A model generated the notes under the pieces. It saw only the letters and a program-made list of their open reading frames with translations. It did not search any database and was not told the origin of the DNA. From contig NZ_CAKKLV010000004.1 in the NCBI RefSeq assembly GCF_918698115.1, forward strand, positions 1-64,000: 64,000 nucleotides of DNA, read 5' to 3'. This DNA comes from Peribacillus sp. Bi96 (GTDB taxonomy: Bacteria > Bacillota > Bacilli > Bacillales > DSM-1321). Made by a program: the position numbers and the translations under genes. Shown here in pieces: positions 1-8,205 of the stretch (position 1 is its first letter; each line of letters begins with the position of its first letter).

Positions 1-251
1 TGTACAGCGGTCTCGTTGATTGATGCCCCATATTCGTTCATATATTTAAGTACCTCTAGTTTAAAGGGCAGAGTGTAATTTGTATAGGATGAAGCAAGTC
101 CTTCCATCCCATGTTTTAGATAGCGAGCGACCCATCTTTTCAGAGGGGATAAACCTACATTTCTTTCTTGTGCAATGGATTTATAGGATTTTTTCCCTTC
201 TAAGTACTCTAAAACTGCATGTAATTTTTCGTCTATCGTATATTTAGTCAA
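1..251 (-). CDS. IS3-family (IS150-type) transposase OrfA, partial
   Basis: This is the N-terminal part of an IS3-family OrfA, the helix-turn-helix DNA-binding subunit of the two-frame transposase; the rest lies beyond the left edge. Reading leftward from a TTG at 251, the frame stays open for 83 codons. It gives a basic protein with a KSYKSIAQERNVGLSPLKRW helix-turn-helix signature and a GLASSYTNYTLPFK linker, as in IS150-group OrfA proteins. A GGAGG ribosome-binding site lies 10 bases upstream (262-266 on the plus strand). The gene sits directly inside an IS-like inverted end. Family assignment is from the protein pattern. Whether the element is intact cannot be judged from this fragment. 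Confidence 0.8.
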   Translation of the reverse strand, partial: MTKYTIDEKLHAVLEYLEGKKSYKSIAQERNVGLSPLKRWVARYLKHGMEGLASSYTNYTLPFKLEVLKYMNEYGASINETAV

Positions 252-254
252 AAA

Positions 255-304
255 AACTGCACCTCCAATTGTTAGATGTTGTCTAACAATTGGGGTGCAG
301 TTCA
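255..304 (-). mobile_element. IS3/IS150-type element end with near-perfect terminal hairpin
   Basis: Read on the minus strand, the element seems to begin with TGAACTGCACCCCAATTG at 304, the TG end typical of IS3 elements. Bases 255-263 pair with 294-302 and 265-276 pair with 282-293, leaving one bulged base and a five-base loop, so the stem has about 21 pairs. The GGAGG of the transposase lies inside the left arm. IS3 ends with such structures are known; masking of the ribosome-binding site is inferred. The other end is outside the window. Confidence 0.72.
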
Positions 305-442
305 TTCATGGGTTCCTTTTTTATTTATAAAGCGATGAAAAGTGAGATTAAAGCAGTCTCCTTTTTTACTTTTTACTTGATTTCGTCTATAGTTTTAGTT
401 AAAGCAACAGGATTCTTTTAGAAGCTTAAGATTCATTGGAAA

Positions 443-1993
443 GTGGGGAAGGCATTGGGATTTAAAGAGGATTATTTGTTTTGGGAGACAGTAAGGGAAT
501 TGTCAGCCCATTATGATTATCGAATGATCACTGTCACGGAAAACCATCAGGAGATTTGGCTTGAAAGCGATAAGAATAAGGAATTTCCTGTCATCAGACT
601 CATTCGGCATGATTTGGATTGGGCTAATTGGCTTAAACGTGATATTGACCGAACATTGCAGAATGGGGAAAGGATCAGAAGGAAATTATATAAAAAGCCG
701 ATAAACATATTAAGTATCTATGTAAGTAAATTTGCCCCGGTCGATGATTATGACTTTAGTTTGCAGGTGGCTTCTTTTAAAAAAACAAAGGTTAACACGT
801 TTATTCTAACCTGTGAAACCATTCATGATTCGTTGCAAAAGCTTGAGCATGTTTTGAAAAAACCACTTTCAATTCAGGTTCTTCAAGAAGATGAAATAGA
901 TGAAGAAAGTATTCTCGCATTAAAGAAGGACGCAATCTCGGAGTCAGTCAAAAAGGCTAAGGCTGAGCAGAAGGTTTTTCAAAATGCCAATAAGCCAATC
1001 TTTACATATATATTCATGGCGATACAAATAGCTGTGTTTGTCTTGATGGAGTTTAATGGAGGCAGCACCAATTCCAAGACTTTGATTGAGTTTGGGGCTA
1101 AATTTTCTCCTTATATCATTGAAGGGGAATGGTGGAGGTTCTTTACCCCAATGATCGTCCATATCGGGTTCGTTCATTTACTGATGAATACATTTTCATT
1201 GTATTTGATCGGTGCTGAAGTAGAAAGGATTTACGGTAATGCCAGGTTCCTTTTCATTTATATATTTGCTGGTTTCGCCGGAACTCTAGGCAGCTTCATC
1301 TTGACCCCGAATCTTTCGGCAGGAGCGAGCGGAGCCATTTTTGGCTGTTTTGGGGCACTGCTGTACTTCGGAATTGTATATCCGAAATTATTTATGCGTT
1401 CGATGGGCTCTTCGGTCATCGTGTTAATTATCATTAACTTAATATATGGTTTCAGTGTTTCGGGCATCGACAATGCAGGACATATCGGAGGTTTGATAGG
1501 AGGGTTCTTGGCCGCTGGGGTGGTCCATCTTCCAAAATCAAAAAACCTCTTGCGTCAGTTGGCTTTTTTAATTGGAACGGCGGTTCTGACCCTATGCCTG
1601 CTACAATTCGGCTTCAACCATCAGAGCAGTGCTGCTATAGATGATAATACGATGGCCATGCTAGCCCAAAAGTATATTGATCATGAAGAAGAAGATAAAG
1701 CGGAAGAGATGTTATCCAAATATGTGGATGAAAATCCTGACGCACCCCTATCACTTTTTATTTTAGGAAATTTATCTTATGAAAAAAAAGACATCTCCAA
1801 AGCTAAGGATTATTATGAAGAAGCAATCGAAAGGAATCCGGATTTACATGGGGCCCATTACAACCTTGCCTTAGTCTACATGAATCTGGGATCATTCGAT
1901 CAAGCGAAGGAGCAAGCAAAAAAGGCCATTGAGCTTGCCCCGGAGAATAAGTCATATACTAAACTTCTCAAAGAAATTGAAACTCGACTATAG
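443..1993 (+). CDS. gluP: GluP/YqgP-type rhomboid intramembrane serine protease with TPR tail
   Basis: This is a rhomboid protease of the YqgP/GluP family, which cleaves membrane proteins inside the bilayer. Residues 1-180 form the cytosolic N-terminal domain. Residues 185-385 hold the membrane core, with the family WWRFFTPM and HLLMNTFSLY motifs. The catalytic serine is S296 in GASGA and the histidine is H347 in DNAGHIGG. Residues 410-516 read as TPR repeats, as in B. subtilis YqgP. The 516-aa length fits the family. The GTG at 443 is supported only by a weak GGAAA, and TTG at 455 is a possible alternative. The gene lies just inside the IS end, ahead of yqgQ-glcK as in B. subtilis, but a convergent minus-strand gene separates it from yqgQ here. 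Confidence 0.92.
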   Translation: MGKALGFKEDYLFWETVRELSAHYDYRMITVTENHQEIWLESDKNKEFPVIRLIRHDLDWANWLKRDIDRTLQNGERIRRKLYKKPINILSIYVSKFAPVDDYDFSLQVASFKKTKVNTFILTCETIHDSLQKLEHVLKKPLSIQVLQEDEIDEESILALKKDAISESVKKAKAEQKVFQNANKPIFTYIFMAIQIAVFVLMEFNGGSTNSKTLIEFGAKFSPYIIEGEWWRFFTPMIVHIGFVHLLMNTFSLYLIGAEVERIYGNARFLFIYIFAGFAGTLGSFILTPNLSAGASGAIFGCFGALLYFGIVYPKLFMRSMGSSVIVLIIINLIYGFSVSGIDNAGHIGGLIGGFLAAGVVHLPKSKNLLRQLAFLIGTAVLTLCLLQFGFNHQSSAAIDDNTMAMLAQKYIDHEEEDKAEEMLSKYVDENPDAPLSLFILGNLSYEKKDISKAKDYYEEAIERNPDLHGAHYNLALVYMNLGSFDQAKEQAKKAIELAPENKSYTKLLKEIETRL

Positions 1994-2845
1994 CTTTTGA
2001 CGTAGCATGATGGGGGTACCGTCTTTCAGTGTAAACATGACAAGTATTTCACTTTGATTCTTCGCCAATAGCAATCGGGGGATGGTGCTACCTTGTGAAC
2101 TCATAGTGGAACCATCCTCCTTTTTTATTCCTAACACATAATTTTTATAAAGTCCTTCCCATAGCTTTCCAACGACTTCTTCACGCTTGAATTGGGGGAA
2201 GGCAGAAAGCCATTGGTTTTTTTTTGATGGCAGGTCGGTTAATGAGATGATTTTGTACTGCTCGAGATTAATGTGAAATGCTTGAGCGGCTTTCTCCAAA
2301 CCGTTTTGAACCGTTTGATCGGTTAAGCTGTCCAGCGTTTTTTTCCATTGATTATGTTCTTCGGAAAGAGGACGATGGAAATATTGGAAAGATGGTGTCG
2401 TTACTATATAAAGTTTATCTTTACTAAGCTGCTGGGCACTGGTGAAAATGGTGTCACTTGGATGAACCTCTGCATAATGAAATGTTACCGCTTCGTAACG
2501 TCCACTTTCACTTTCTTTAGATTTCGCTTTTTGAGAAAGCTCTTGTTTATTTTGCCGCCAATTTTTTAAAGCTCCTGTCAATTTTCCATTTTTGTATAAA
2601 AGGGATACATCTTGACGTAGGTAGGCAGGCTGGTCTAATGCAGAATTTACCTTCCAAGTGATAGTATAGGTGGAATCCCCGGTTCCCTTTGGTATTAGAT
2701 GAGTGGAAGCTTGGTCAAAATGGAGCGAGGAATCGATGGGAAAATAAATGATGGTTTCCTCAACCCGTTTATTATTTGAAAAATAAATGATGAAAAATAT
2801 GGTAAGTAAGACTAAAAAAACGGTATACTTCAATTGTAATTTCAT
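1988..2845 (-). CDS. hypothetical membrane-anchored extracytoplasmic protein
   Basis: I do not recognise this 285-aa protein. It starts with MKLQLKYTVFLVLLTIFFII, a basic N-terminus followed by one membrane segment (about residues 7-22) with no lipobox. The rest is soluble and probably lies outside the membrane, as a signal-anchor protein. No catalytic motif or cysteine cluster is visible. A GGAGGG ribosome-binding site precedes the ATG. It converges on gluP so tightly that the two stop codons are adjacent (CTATAG at 1988-1993), leaving no room for a terminator between them. It interrupts the gluP-yqgQ-glcK order known from B. subtilis. Coding status is well supported; function is unknown. 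Confidence 0.75.
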   Translation of the reverse strand: MKLQLKYTVFLVLLTIFFIIYFSNNKRVEETIIYFPIDSSLHFDQASTHLIPKGTGDSTYTITWKVNSALDQPAYLRQDVSLLYKNGKLTGALKNWRQNKQELSQKAKSKESESGRYEAVTFHYAEVHPSDTIFTSAQQLSKDKLYIVTTPSFQYFHRPLSEEHNQWKKTLDSLTDQTVQNGLEKAAQAFHINLEQYKIISLTDLPSKKNQWLSAFPQFKREEVVGKLWEGLYKNYVLGIKKEDGSTMSSQGSTIPRLLLAKNQSEILVMFTLKDGTPIMLRQKL

Positions 2846-3015
2846 TTTTTCCCTCCGTTTTAAAGCATGATGACTGGTTTAAAAATATTAGGCTATTTCA
2901 AATTTTGAAATCAAATCGAAAGAGTCCAAATTTGGCGTTCACTATCCTGTTATTTCATCATATGAATAGAGTTGGACATGTATGAGGGTGGTGGGGAAAA
3001 ATATCAAGAGAGGAA

Positions 3016-3099
3016 ATGGTCGCTTGGTACAAAGCGGCTGATTCGTTATACTTTCCTTTAGAAAAGAGTAAAGAGGCTTATTATGAAAACATATTATGA
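3016..3099 (+). CDS. possible 27-aa ORF overlapping the yqgQ start
   Basis: An ATG at 3016 preceded closely by GAGAGG opens a 27-codon frame (MVAWYKAADSLYFPLEKSKE and seven more residues). It ends at 3097-3099, inside the first codons of yqgQ. The arrangement would allow translational coupling to yqgQ. The ribosome-binding site is only about three bases from the ATG, closer than usual, and I recognise no family, so this may be chance. Confidence 0.25.
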   Translation: MVAWYKAADSLYFPLEKSKEAYYENIL

Positions 3100-3310
3100 T
3101 CTTCAACAATACTTGAAAAGATTCGGTACATTTATCTATATTGGTGATCGCTTAGCCGAGCTTGAACTGATGGAAGCTGAAATCAGGGAAATCCACAGTA
3201 TGCAGATGATGGATACGAAAGATTATCAAACGGCGATCCTTTTAATTAGGCAGCAATTGTCTCTTGAAAGGGAGAAACAGAAAAAAATCGATAAAAAAGG
3301 TGAGAGATGA
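3083..3310 (+). CDS. yqgQ: YqgQ family (DUF910) small cytosolic protein
   Basis: This 75-aa protein matches the YqgQ/DUF910 family, small helical proteins encoded directly upstream of glucokinase in many Bacillaceae. The start is MKTYYDLQQYLKRFGTF and the middle is charged and helical, ending in a lysine-rich tail. No catalytic residues are known for the family. An AGAGG ribosome-binding site lies about eight bases before the ATG. The TGA stop overlaps the glcK start (ATGATG at 3307-3312), so the two genes are co-translated. Conserved linkage suggests a role near glucose phosphorylation, which is inference only. Confidence 0.88.
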   Translation: MKTYYDLQQYLKRFGTFIYIGDRLAELELMEAEIREIHSMQMMDTKDYQTAILLIRQQLSLEREKQKKIDKKGER

Positions 3311-4278
3311 TGGAAAAGTGGCTGATGGGTGTCGATTTAGGCGGTACAACTACCAAACTAGCTTTGATCAATTCATACGGAGAGATTCTTCATAAATGGG
3401 AAATCAGCACGGACATCTCCGAAAAGGGCAAATTCATTACGATTAATATTGCCAAAGCGATTGATGCGAAGCTTGTGGAACTTAATGAACCGAAGAGTAA
3501 GATAGTAGGGATAGGAATGGGGGCCCCAGGTCCTGTGAATTTTGTTAATGGTTCCATTTATGAAGCCGTCAATCTAGGGTGGAAAGACTATCCTTTAAAA
3601 GATTTATTGGAAGTGGAGACTTCCCTTCCTACGGTAATCGATAATGATGCCAATATGGCCGCTTTGGGAGAGATGTGGAAAGGTGCGGGTTATGGTGCCA
3701 AAGACCTCGTTTGTGTAACACTTGGAACGGGTGTAGGCGGCGGGATCATCCATAATGGGCAAATCGTTCATGGAACAAGTGGAGCCGCTGGGGAAATAGG
3801 GCATATAACCGTTGTAACGGACGGTGGGGCACCGTGCAATTGCGGCAAGACAGGTTGTTTGGAAACGGTTGCTTCCGCAACGGGAGTCGTTCGTTTGGCT
3901 TTAGAGGCCTTGAATACATCCACTGAAACGTCCATGCTTCAGCAGAAAGTCGACGAAGGGATTGTGGTTTCTTCCAAATTGCTATTCCAATGCGCTGAGG
4001 CAGGGGATCCCCTGTCAAAAGCTGTGGTTGCTAAGGTAGGCGATTACTTAGGGCTAGCACTATCACATGTTGGGAATGTCATGAATCCAGATAAAATCGT
4101 CATTGGAGGGGGCGTTTCACAAGCTGGGGACATATTGCTTGATACTGTCCGTTCGGCTTTTGAAAAGTATGCTTTCAAACGGGTTAGTAAATCGACGAAA
4201 ATCAGCCTTGCAACATTAGGCAATGATGCAGGGGTAATAGGTGGGGCCTGGCTGATTAAAAGTCATTTGAATACTTGA
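3307..4278 (+). CDS. glcK: ROK-family glucokinase
   Basis: GlcK phosphorylates glucose with ATP in the cytosol and feeds glycolysis. The N-terminal phosphate-binding motif is GVDLGGTTTKLAL. The sugar site includes NDANMAALGE and the EIGH segment. The ROK zinc-binding motif CNCGKTGCLE is intact near residue 180, followed by a GGGV ATP-site motif near the C-terminus. At 323 aa the protein is standard length. The start overlaps the yqgQ stop; the second ATG at 3310 is better spaced from GGTGAG and may be the true start. The gene is cotranscribed with yqgQ and followed by a hairpin at 4282-4317. Confidence 0.94.
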   Translation: MMEKWLMGVDLGGTTTKLALINSYGEILHKWEISTDISEKGKFITINIAKAIDAKLVELNEPKSKIVGIGMGAPGPVNFVNGSIYEAVNLGWKDYPLKDLLEVETSLPTVIDNDANMAALGEMWKGAGYGAKDLVCVTLGTGVGGGIIHNGQIVHGTSGAAGEIGHITVVTDGGAPCNCGKTGCLETVASATGVVRLALEALNTSTETSMLQQKVDEGIVVSSKLLFQCAEAGDPLSKAVVAKVGDYLGLALSHVGNVMNPDKIVIGGGVSQAGDILLDTVRSAFEKYAFKRVSKSTKISLATLGNDAGVIGGAWLIKSHLNT

Positions 4279-4281
4279 TCC

Positions 4282-4317
4282 AATCTTGCAGTCTGGGGCA
4301 AACAGGGCTGCAAGATT
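4282..4317 (+). other. 10-bp inverted repeat behind glcK
   Basis: AATCTTGCAG (4282-4291) is matched exactly by CTGCAAGATT (4308-4317), four bases after the glcK stop. There is no T-run after it, so it may stabilise the 3' end or pause polymerase rather than terminate on its own. Confidence 0.45.
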
Positions 4318-4420
4318 AAATGACGAAATCTTCAAAAAATACCCCGCTTGAAGGGACAGATAGCCATTTGTGCTTTGTTTTTGAATTCAGGGGAGAACTT
4401 ATGACCCATGATGGAAGCAC

Positions 4421-4449
4421 GCTCTGGATCATGGCTCCAGAGCTTTTTC
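4421..4449 (+). terminator. intrinsic terminator just upstream of the LTA synthase gene
   Basis: GCTCTGGA (4421-4428) pairs perfectly with TCCAGAGC (4436-4443) around a 7-base loop and is followed by a T-run. It lies about 20 bases before the likely TTG start at 4468. A 17-codon ORF (ATG 4401, preceded by AGGGGAG, ending in TGA 4452-4454) runs through the stem. It either ends the yqgQ-glcK transcript or acts as an attenuator. Confidence 0.65.
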
Positions 4450-4467
4450 GATGAGGAGGGACCAGGT

Positions 4468-6360
4468 TTGAAAGGGGTCTTCAAAAATCAGGGATATTCA
4501 TTGTTTTGGGTCGTATTTTTATCGCTTTGGCTTAAAACATACATTGCTTATAAAACAAGTTTTGAGATAGATATTGAAAATTGGATCCAGGAATTCATCC
4601 TATTGATCAATCCAGTCAGTTTCTTGTTACTTACTCTTGGCATGAATATATTTTTAAAAGAAAATAGACGAAAAGTGTACTTATTGACCATGAGTTTCTT
4701 CATCACCCTCGTGCTCTTTGCCAATCTTGTTTTTTACCGCTTTTTTAATGACTTTTTAACCATTCCCGTTCTTTTCCAGACGAGCAATATGAGCGATCTT
4801 GGAAGCAGTGTACAAGATTTGATCAATCCGAGTGACCTTTTGTATTTTGCCGATCTTCTGTTCTTGATGTTTCTGACGATATACAAACCAAAAACATTCC
4901 ATGTACGTTCGTACAATTTGCAGAACCGTAAATTCTTTATCTCAATGGCTTTAGGAGTGACATTTTTTAATTTAGCCTTAGCGGAAGCGGAGCGTCCGGA
5001 ACTACTGACCCGAACTTTTGACCGCGAAATCCTCGTTAAGAATATTGGTACGTACAATTACCACCTCTATGATGCAATACTACAGACGAAATCATCGGCT
5101 CAGCGTGCCCTAGCGGATGGCAGTGAATTGTCGGAAATTGAAAATTATGTCCGTTCCAATCAAAAAAAGGTCAATGATGATTTATATGGTCTAGCAAAGG
5201 GCAAGAATGTGATTTTTGTTTCATTGGAATCCACTCAAAGCTTTGTCATCAATAAAACTGTGAACGGAGAAGAAATCACCCCTTTTCTGAATGAATTCAT
5301 TAAAGACAGCTATTATTTCAATAACTTTTATCACCAAACAGGCCAAGGGAAGACATCTGATTCAGAATTCATCATTGAGAATTCGCTCTATCCATTAGGA
5401 AGAGGTGCAGTATTTTTCACACATGCCCAAAATGAATACAAAGCCACCCCTGAAATCTTAACGGAAAATGGCTACTATACAGCCTCTCTGCATGCCAATA
5501 ATAAAAGCTTTTGGAATCGTGACATGATGTATGATTCTCTTGGGTACCAGCGGTTTTTTAATAGTGATGACTACGAAGTCTCTGAAAAGAATTCCGTCAA
5601 TTGGGGGTTGAATGATAAATCGTTCTTCCAGCAATCAATCGCTCACCTCGAAGGGATGCCGCAGCCTTTTTATGCCAAATTCATTACGTTAACCAATCAT
5701 TTCCCATTCACATTGAATGAAGAAGACCGGACATTGGAACCATACGATTCGAATTCCAAAACTTTAAATCAGTATTTTCCGACAGTACGTTATACGGATG
5801 AAGCCCTGGAACGATTTATCGCAGATTTGAAACGTGTTGGCCTATATGAGAAATCGATTATTGTAATGTATGGGGACCATTATGGCATTTCGGAAAATCA
5901 CAATTCTGCCATGAGCCAATTCTTGGGTAAGGAAATCACGCCTTTCGAATCCGTCCAGCTTCAGCGTGTCCCATTGATCATACATGTCCCAGGTCAGAAA
6001 GGAAAAACGATTTCCACCGTTTCTGGTCAAATTGATGTAAGGCCAACACTTATGCATTTACTAGGCATAAAAACGGACGATTTTATTGAATTCGGCAAAG
6101 ATCTGTTTTCGGAAGAGACTATTGAATTCACCGTTCTTCGCGATAGCAGTTTCATCACGAAGGATTATCTCTATACGATGGATACCTGCTACGATAAAAA
6201 GACAGGAGCGATGACGGAAAGGGATCCATGTGAGAATTATTTGGAAAAGGCGAAGCAGGAGCTTGAATACTCAGACAAAATCATATACGGGGATTTGCTC
6301 CGTTTTTATGAGAAAAAAAAGATGAAAAAAGAAAGAAACTTGGCGCAATTCAGTTTTTAG
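4468..6360 (+). CDS. LtaS-type lipoteichoic acid synthase (YqgS-like)
   Basis: This is a polyglycerolphosphate lipoteichoic acid synthase paralogue, matching YqgS in position. It polymerises glycerol-phosphate from phosphatidylglycerol outside the membrane. Five N-terminal membrane segments cover about residues 10-190, followed by an extracellular sulfatase-like domain. The catalytic threonine in QGKTSDSEF is T296 counted from TTG 4468, and metal-site motifs such as MYGDHYG and SLES are present. I chose TTG 4468 because GAGGAGGGA lies seven bases upstream, the N-terminus ([14 protein letters not shown]) then matches LtaS lengths, and an upstream start at 4408 would place a terminator inside the gene. 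A strong terminator follows. Confidence 0.9.
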   Translation: MKGVFKNQGYSLFWVVFLSLWLKTYIAYKTSFEIDIENWIQEFILLINPVSFLLLTLGMNIFLKENRRKVYLLTMSFFITLVLFANLVFYRFFNDFLTIPVLFQTSNMSDLGSSVQDLINPSDLLYFADLLFLMFLTIYKPKTFHVRSYNLQNRKFFISMALGVTFFNLALAEAERPELLTRTFDREILVKNIGTYNYHLYDAILQTKSSAQRALADGSELSEIENYVRSNQKKVNDDLYGLAKGKNVIFVSLESTQSFVINKTVNGEEITPFLNEFIKDSYYFNNFYHQTGQGKTSDSEFIIENSLYPLGRGAVFFTHAQNEYKATPEILTENGYYTASLHANNKSFWNRDMMYDSLGYQRFFNSDDYEVSEKNSVNWGLNDKSFFQQSIAHLEGMPQPFYAKFITLTNHFPFTLNEEDRTLEPYDSNSKTLNQYFPTVRYTDEALERFIADLKRVGLYEKSIIVMYGDHYGISENHNSAMSQFLGKEITPFESVQLQRVPLIIHVPGQKGKTISTVSGQIDVRPTLMHLLGIKTDDFIEFGKDLFSEETIEFTVLRDSSFITKDYLYTMDTCYDKKTGAMTERDPCENYLEKAKQELEYSDKIIYGDLLRFYEKKKMKKERNLAQFSF

Positions 6361-6408
6361 ACTGTAGACAAACTTTGATAATAATGGAGTTTGTCTACAG
6401 TTTTTTTA
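6361..6408 (+). terminator. strong intrinsic terminator after the LTA synthase gene
   Basis: ACTGTAGACAAACT (6361-6374) pairs with AGTTTGTCTACAGT (6388-6401) in a perfect 14-bp stem followed by a T-run. The TTTGTCTACA core appears a third time at about 6700-6709, on the far side of the GC-rich repeat, so the hairpin may belong to that repeat block. Confidence 0.9.
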
Positions 6409-6740
6409 GGTTTTTAAAATTTGACCGTTGATTTCCCCTCCAGGCACTCGCTTTCCGCGGGCGGTCCGGAAGCCCCCTCGGCGCCCTGCGGGGTCTCCCC
6501 TTGGACGCGCATTCCTGCAGGAGTCTCGTACACCCGCTCCAATCCACTTTGTCATAAAACTAAAATGGATCCCATTTGCCCAAAGTTTTGTTAAGGTTTT
6601 ATACTCCATGATTATAAAGAAGATGCCAACTGGACTTGGTGAGTGCCAGAAATGGCCTAAAATCAAAAAGGGTTTCGGACTGAGACCATTCCGGAACCTT
6701 TTGTCTACAAACTGGAAACCTGACGCAATCCAGATTTTTT
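6409..6740. repeat. GC-rich Bacillaceae intergenic repeat block
   Basis: The core at about 6430-6560 is markedly richer in GC than its surroundings. It contains self-complementary stretches such as CGCTTTCCGCGGGCGGTCCG, CCCTGCGGGGTC and TTCCTGCAGGAGTCTCG. It resembles the non-coding GC-rich repeat dispersed in Bacillus and Peribacillus genomes, read here in the orientation that begins with the cGCTTTCCGCGG end. The less GC-rich tail to about 6740 carries another TTTGTCTACA copy. ORFs through it on either strand lack ribosome-binding sites and protein-like composition, so I treat it as non-coding. Only one copy lies in this window, so dispersal is from memory, not shown here. Confidence 0.6.
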
Positions 6741-6866
6741 TTGTTTTTTTAGCAGATTTATTTCCATTCAGGTGAAGCGCCATCCAATTATGAAACACGA
6801 AACTTCCTGAACATCTTTCTGTTGATCGTTTCATAAAATCAAACAATGAAAGGGGCGGAGGCTTTA

Positions 6867-8033
6867 ATGAAAGTCGTGAGCAGAAACGGGGATAATTTGG
6901 CATATTACAGTGAATTGTTCGAAATTCCTAAAATTTTGATCGAGGATGCGAATCCGACCATTACTGGCGGAGTTTTGCCGACCGGCATGGAAGTGCAAAT
7001 ACCGGGGTTCGTTGTTCAGAAAGAGCCTCGGGTAGATAGCACATTAGCCGATATCGCTTTACAGTATCACTTGCCTCTCGATGCGATAATATTAATGAAC
7101 CAAGTTGAAGAAAAACCCTTTTCCGTACCCGTTCGGGTCATGTACCCTTTCCTTGTCACCGAAAAGCCCTATGATTATCAATCACTACTTGATGACCTTG
7201 AAATTCTATCTTTTCATTACCCCTTCATTAAAATCGAATCGATAGGGAAGAGTGTATTAGGAAAAGAGCTCTTAGAAGTAAGAATCGGTCAAGGTGATAA
7301 GGTTATACATTATAATGGTTCATTCCATGCAAATGAATGGATCACTTCGGCGGTCTTGATGAAATGGCTGAATGATTTGCTGCTGGCATTAACGAATGAT
7401 TGTACACTATGCGGGTTGGATTGTATGCCCTACTATCACGATGTGACCATTTCGATGGTTCCGATGGTTAATCCGGATGGAGTCGAGCTAGTCCTAAAGG
7501 GGGAGCAGGCAGCAGAGGGGAAAGTCGATGTCCTAAAAATAAATAACGGCAATCCCGCCTTTTATGCTTGGAAAGCCAATATCCGTGGAGTAGATCTGAA
7601 TAACCAATATCCGGCCAATTGGGAGATCGAAAAGCGAAGAAAGATTCCAAAAGCTCCAGCCCCGAGGGATTTTCCGGGAGAGACCGCTTTATCAGAGCCA
7701 GAAGCATTGGCCCTGAAGGAGTTGGCTGAAAAACGGAACTTTGAAAGAGTGCTGGCACTTCATACACAGGGAAAGGAATTCTATTGGGGATATGAAGGAC
7801 ATGAACCCGAACAGGCAGCAAGTATTGCGCGGGAGTTTGAGGAGCGAAGCGGATATCGGGCCGTTCAATACGTTGATAGCCATGCCGGGTATAAAGATTG
7901 GTTCATTCAGGAATTCAAGCGGGGTGGATTCACAATCGAGCTGGGAAAGGGAATTAATCCACTTCCATTATCCCATTTACCTGGAATTTATGAAGATTCC
8001 ATTAAGATTTTGATGGCAGGCTTGTATATGTGA
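6867..8033 (+). CDS. M14-family gamma-D-glutamyl-diamino acid endopeptidase-like protein
   Basis: This 388-aa protein corresponds to B. subtilis YqgT, an M14 carboxypeptidase-fold peptidase related to the enzymes that cut gamma-D-Glu-diaminopimelate bonds in murein peptides. The N-terminal ~90 residues look like two short LysM-type segments, including TLADIALQYHLPLDAIILMN. The peptidase domain shows the zinc motif FHANEW, a substrate region NPDGVELV and DLNNQYP, the third zinc histidine in LALHTQGKE, and the catalytic glutamate in FTIELGKG. The ATG at 6867 is chosen because GGAGG sits five bases before it; the ATG at 6846 lies upstream of that site. No signal peptide is visible, so it may act on cytosolic murein peptides. 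Confidence 0.86.
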   Translation: MKVVSRNGDNLAYYSELFEIPKILIEDANPTITGGVLPTGMEVQIPGFVVQKEPRVDSTLADIALQYHLPLDAIILMNQVEEKPFSVPVRVMYPFLVTEKPYDYQSLLDDLEILSFHYPFIKIESIGKSVLGKELLEVRIGQGDKVIHYNGSFHANEWITSAVLMKWLNDLLLALTNDCTLCGLDCMPYYHDVTISMVPMVNPDGVELVLKGEQAAEGKVDVLKINNGNPAFYAWKANIRGVDLNNQYPANWEIEKRRKIPKAPAPRDFPGETALSEPEALALKELAEKRNFERVLALHTQGKEFYWGYEGHEPEQAASIAREFEERSGYRAVQYVDSHAGYKDWFIQEFKRGGFTIELGKGINPLPLSHLPGIYEDSIKILMAGLYM

Positions 8034-8205
8034 CGTCATTTTCATAAGGCATATACTTCCATAAAAATATAAGATAATTATTCGCCACTTTTGCTCTTTT
8101 TTACTTTATAATGAAAGTCGTAAGGGTTCGATTGGTTAATCCTTACACTCTTTCTAATGTCTCGCTCACATATGCCAGGCGTTTTAGTTTTGAAGTGGGA
8201 GGTGT

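Noticed and set aside
30..442. Complete insertion sequence
   Set aside because: Only one end and the first OrfA codons are inside the window, so element length and integrity cannot be claimed.
6406..6903. 165-codon minus-strand and 115-codon plus-strand ORFs in the gap after the LTA synthase gene
   Set aside because: Both run through a GC-rich palindromic repeat, with no ribosome-binding site. Their composition is that of repeat DNA read as protein.
8041..8205. TATAAT at 8107-8112 as the yqgU promoter
   Set aside because: No acceptable -35 lies at 16-18 bases, so I did not list it.
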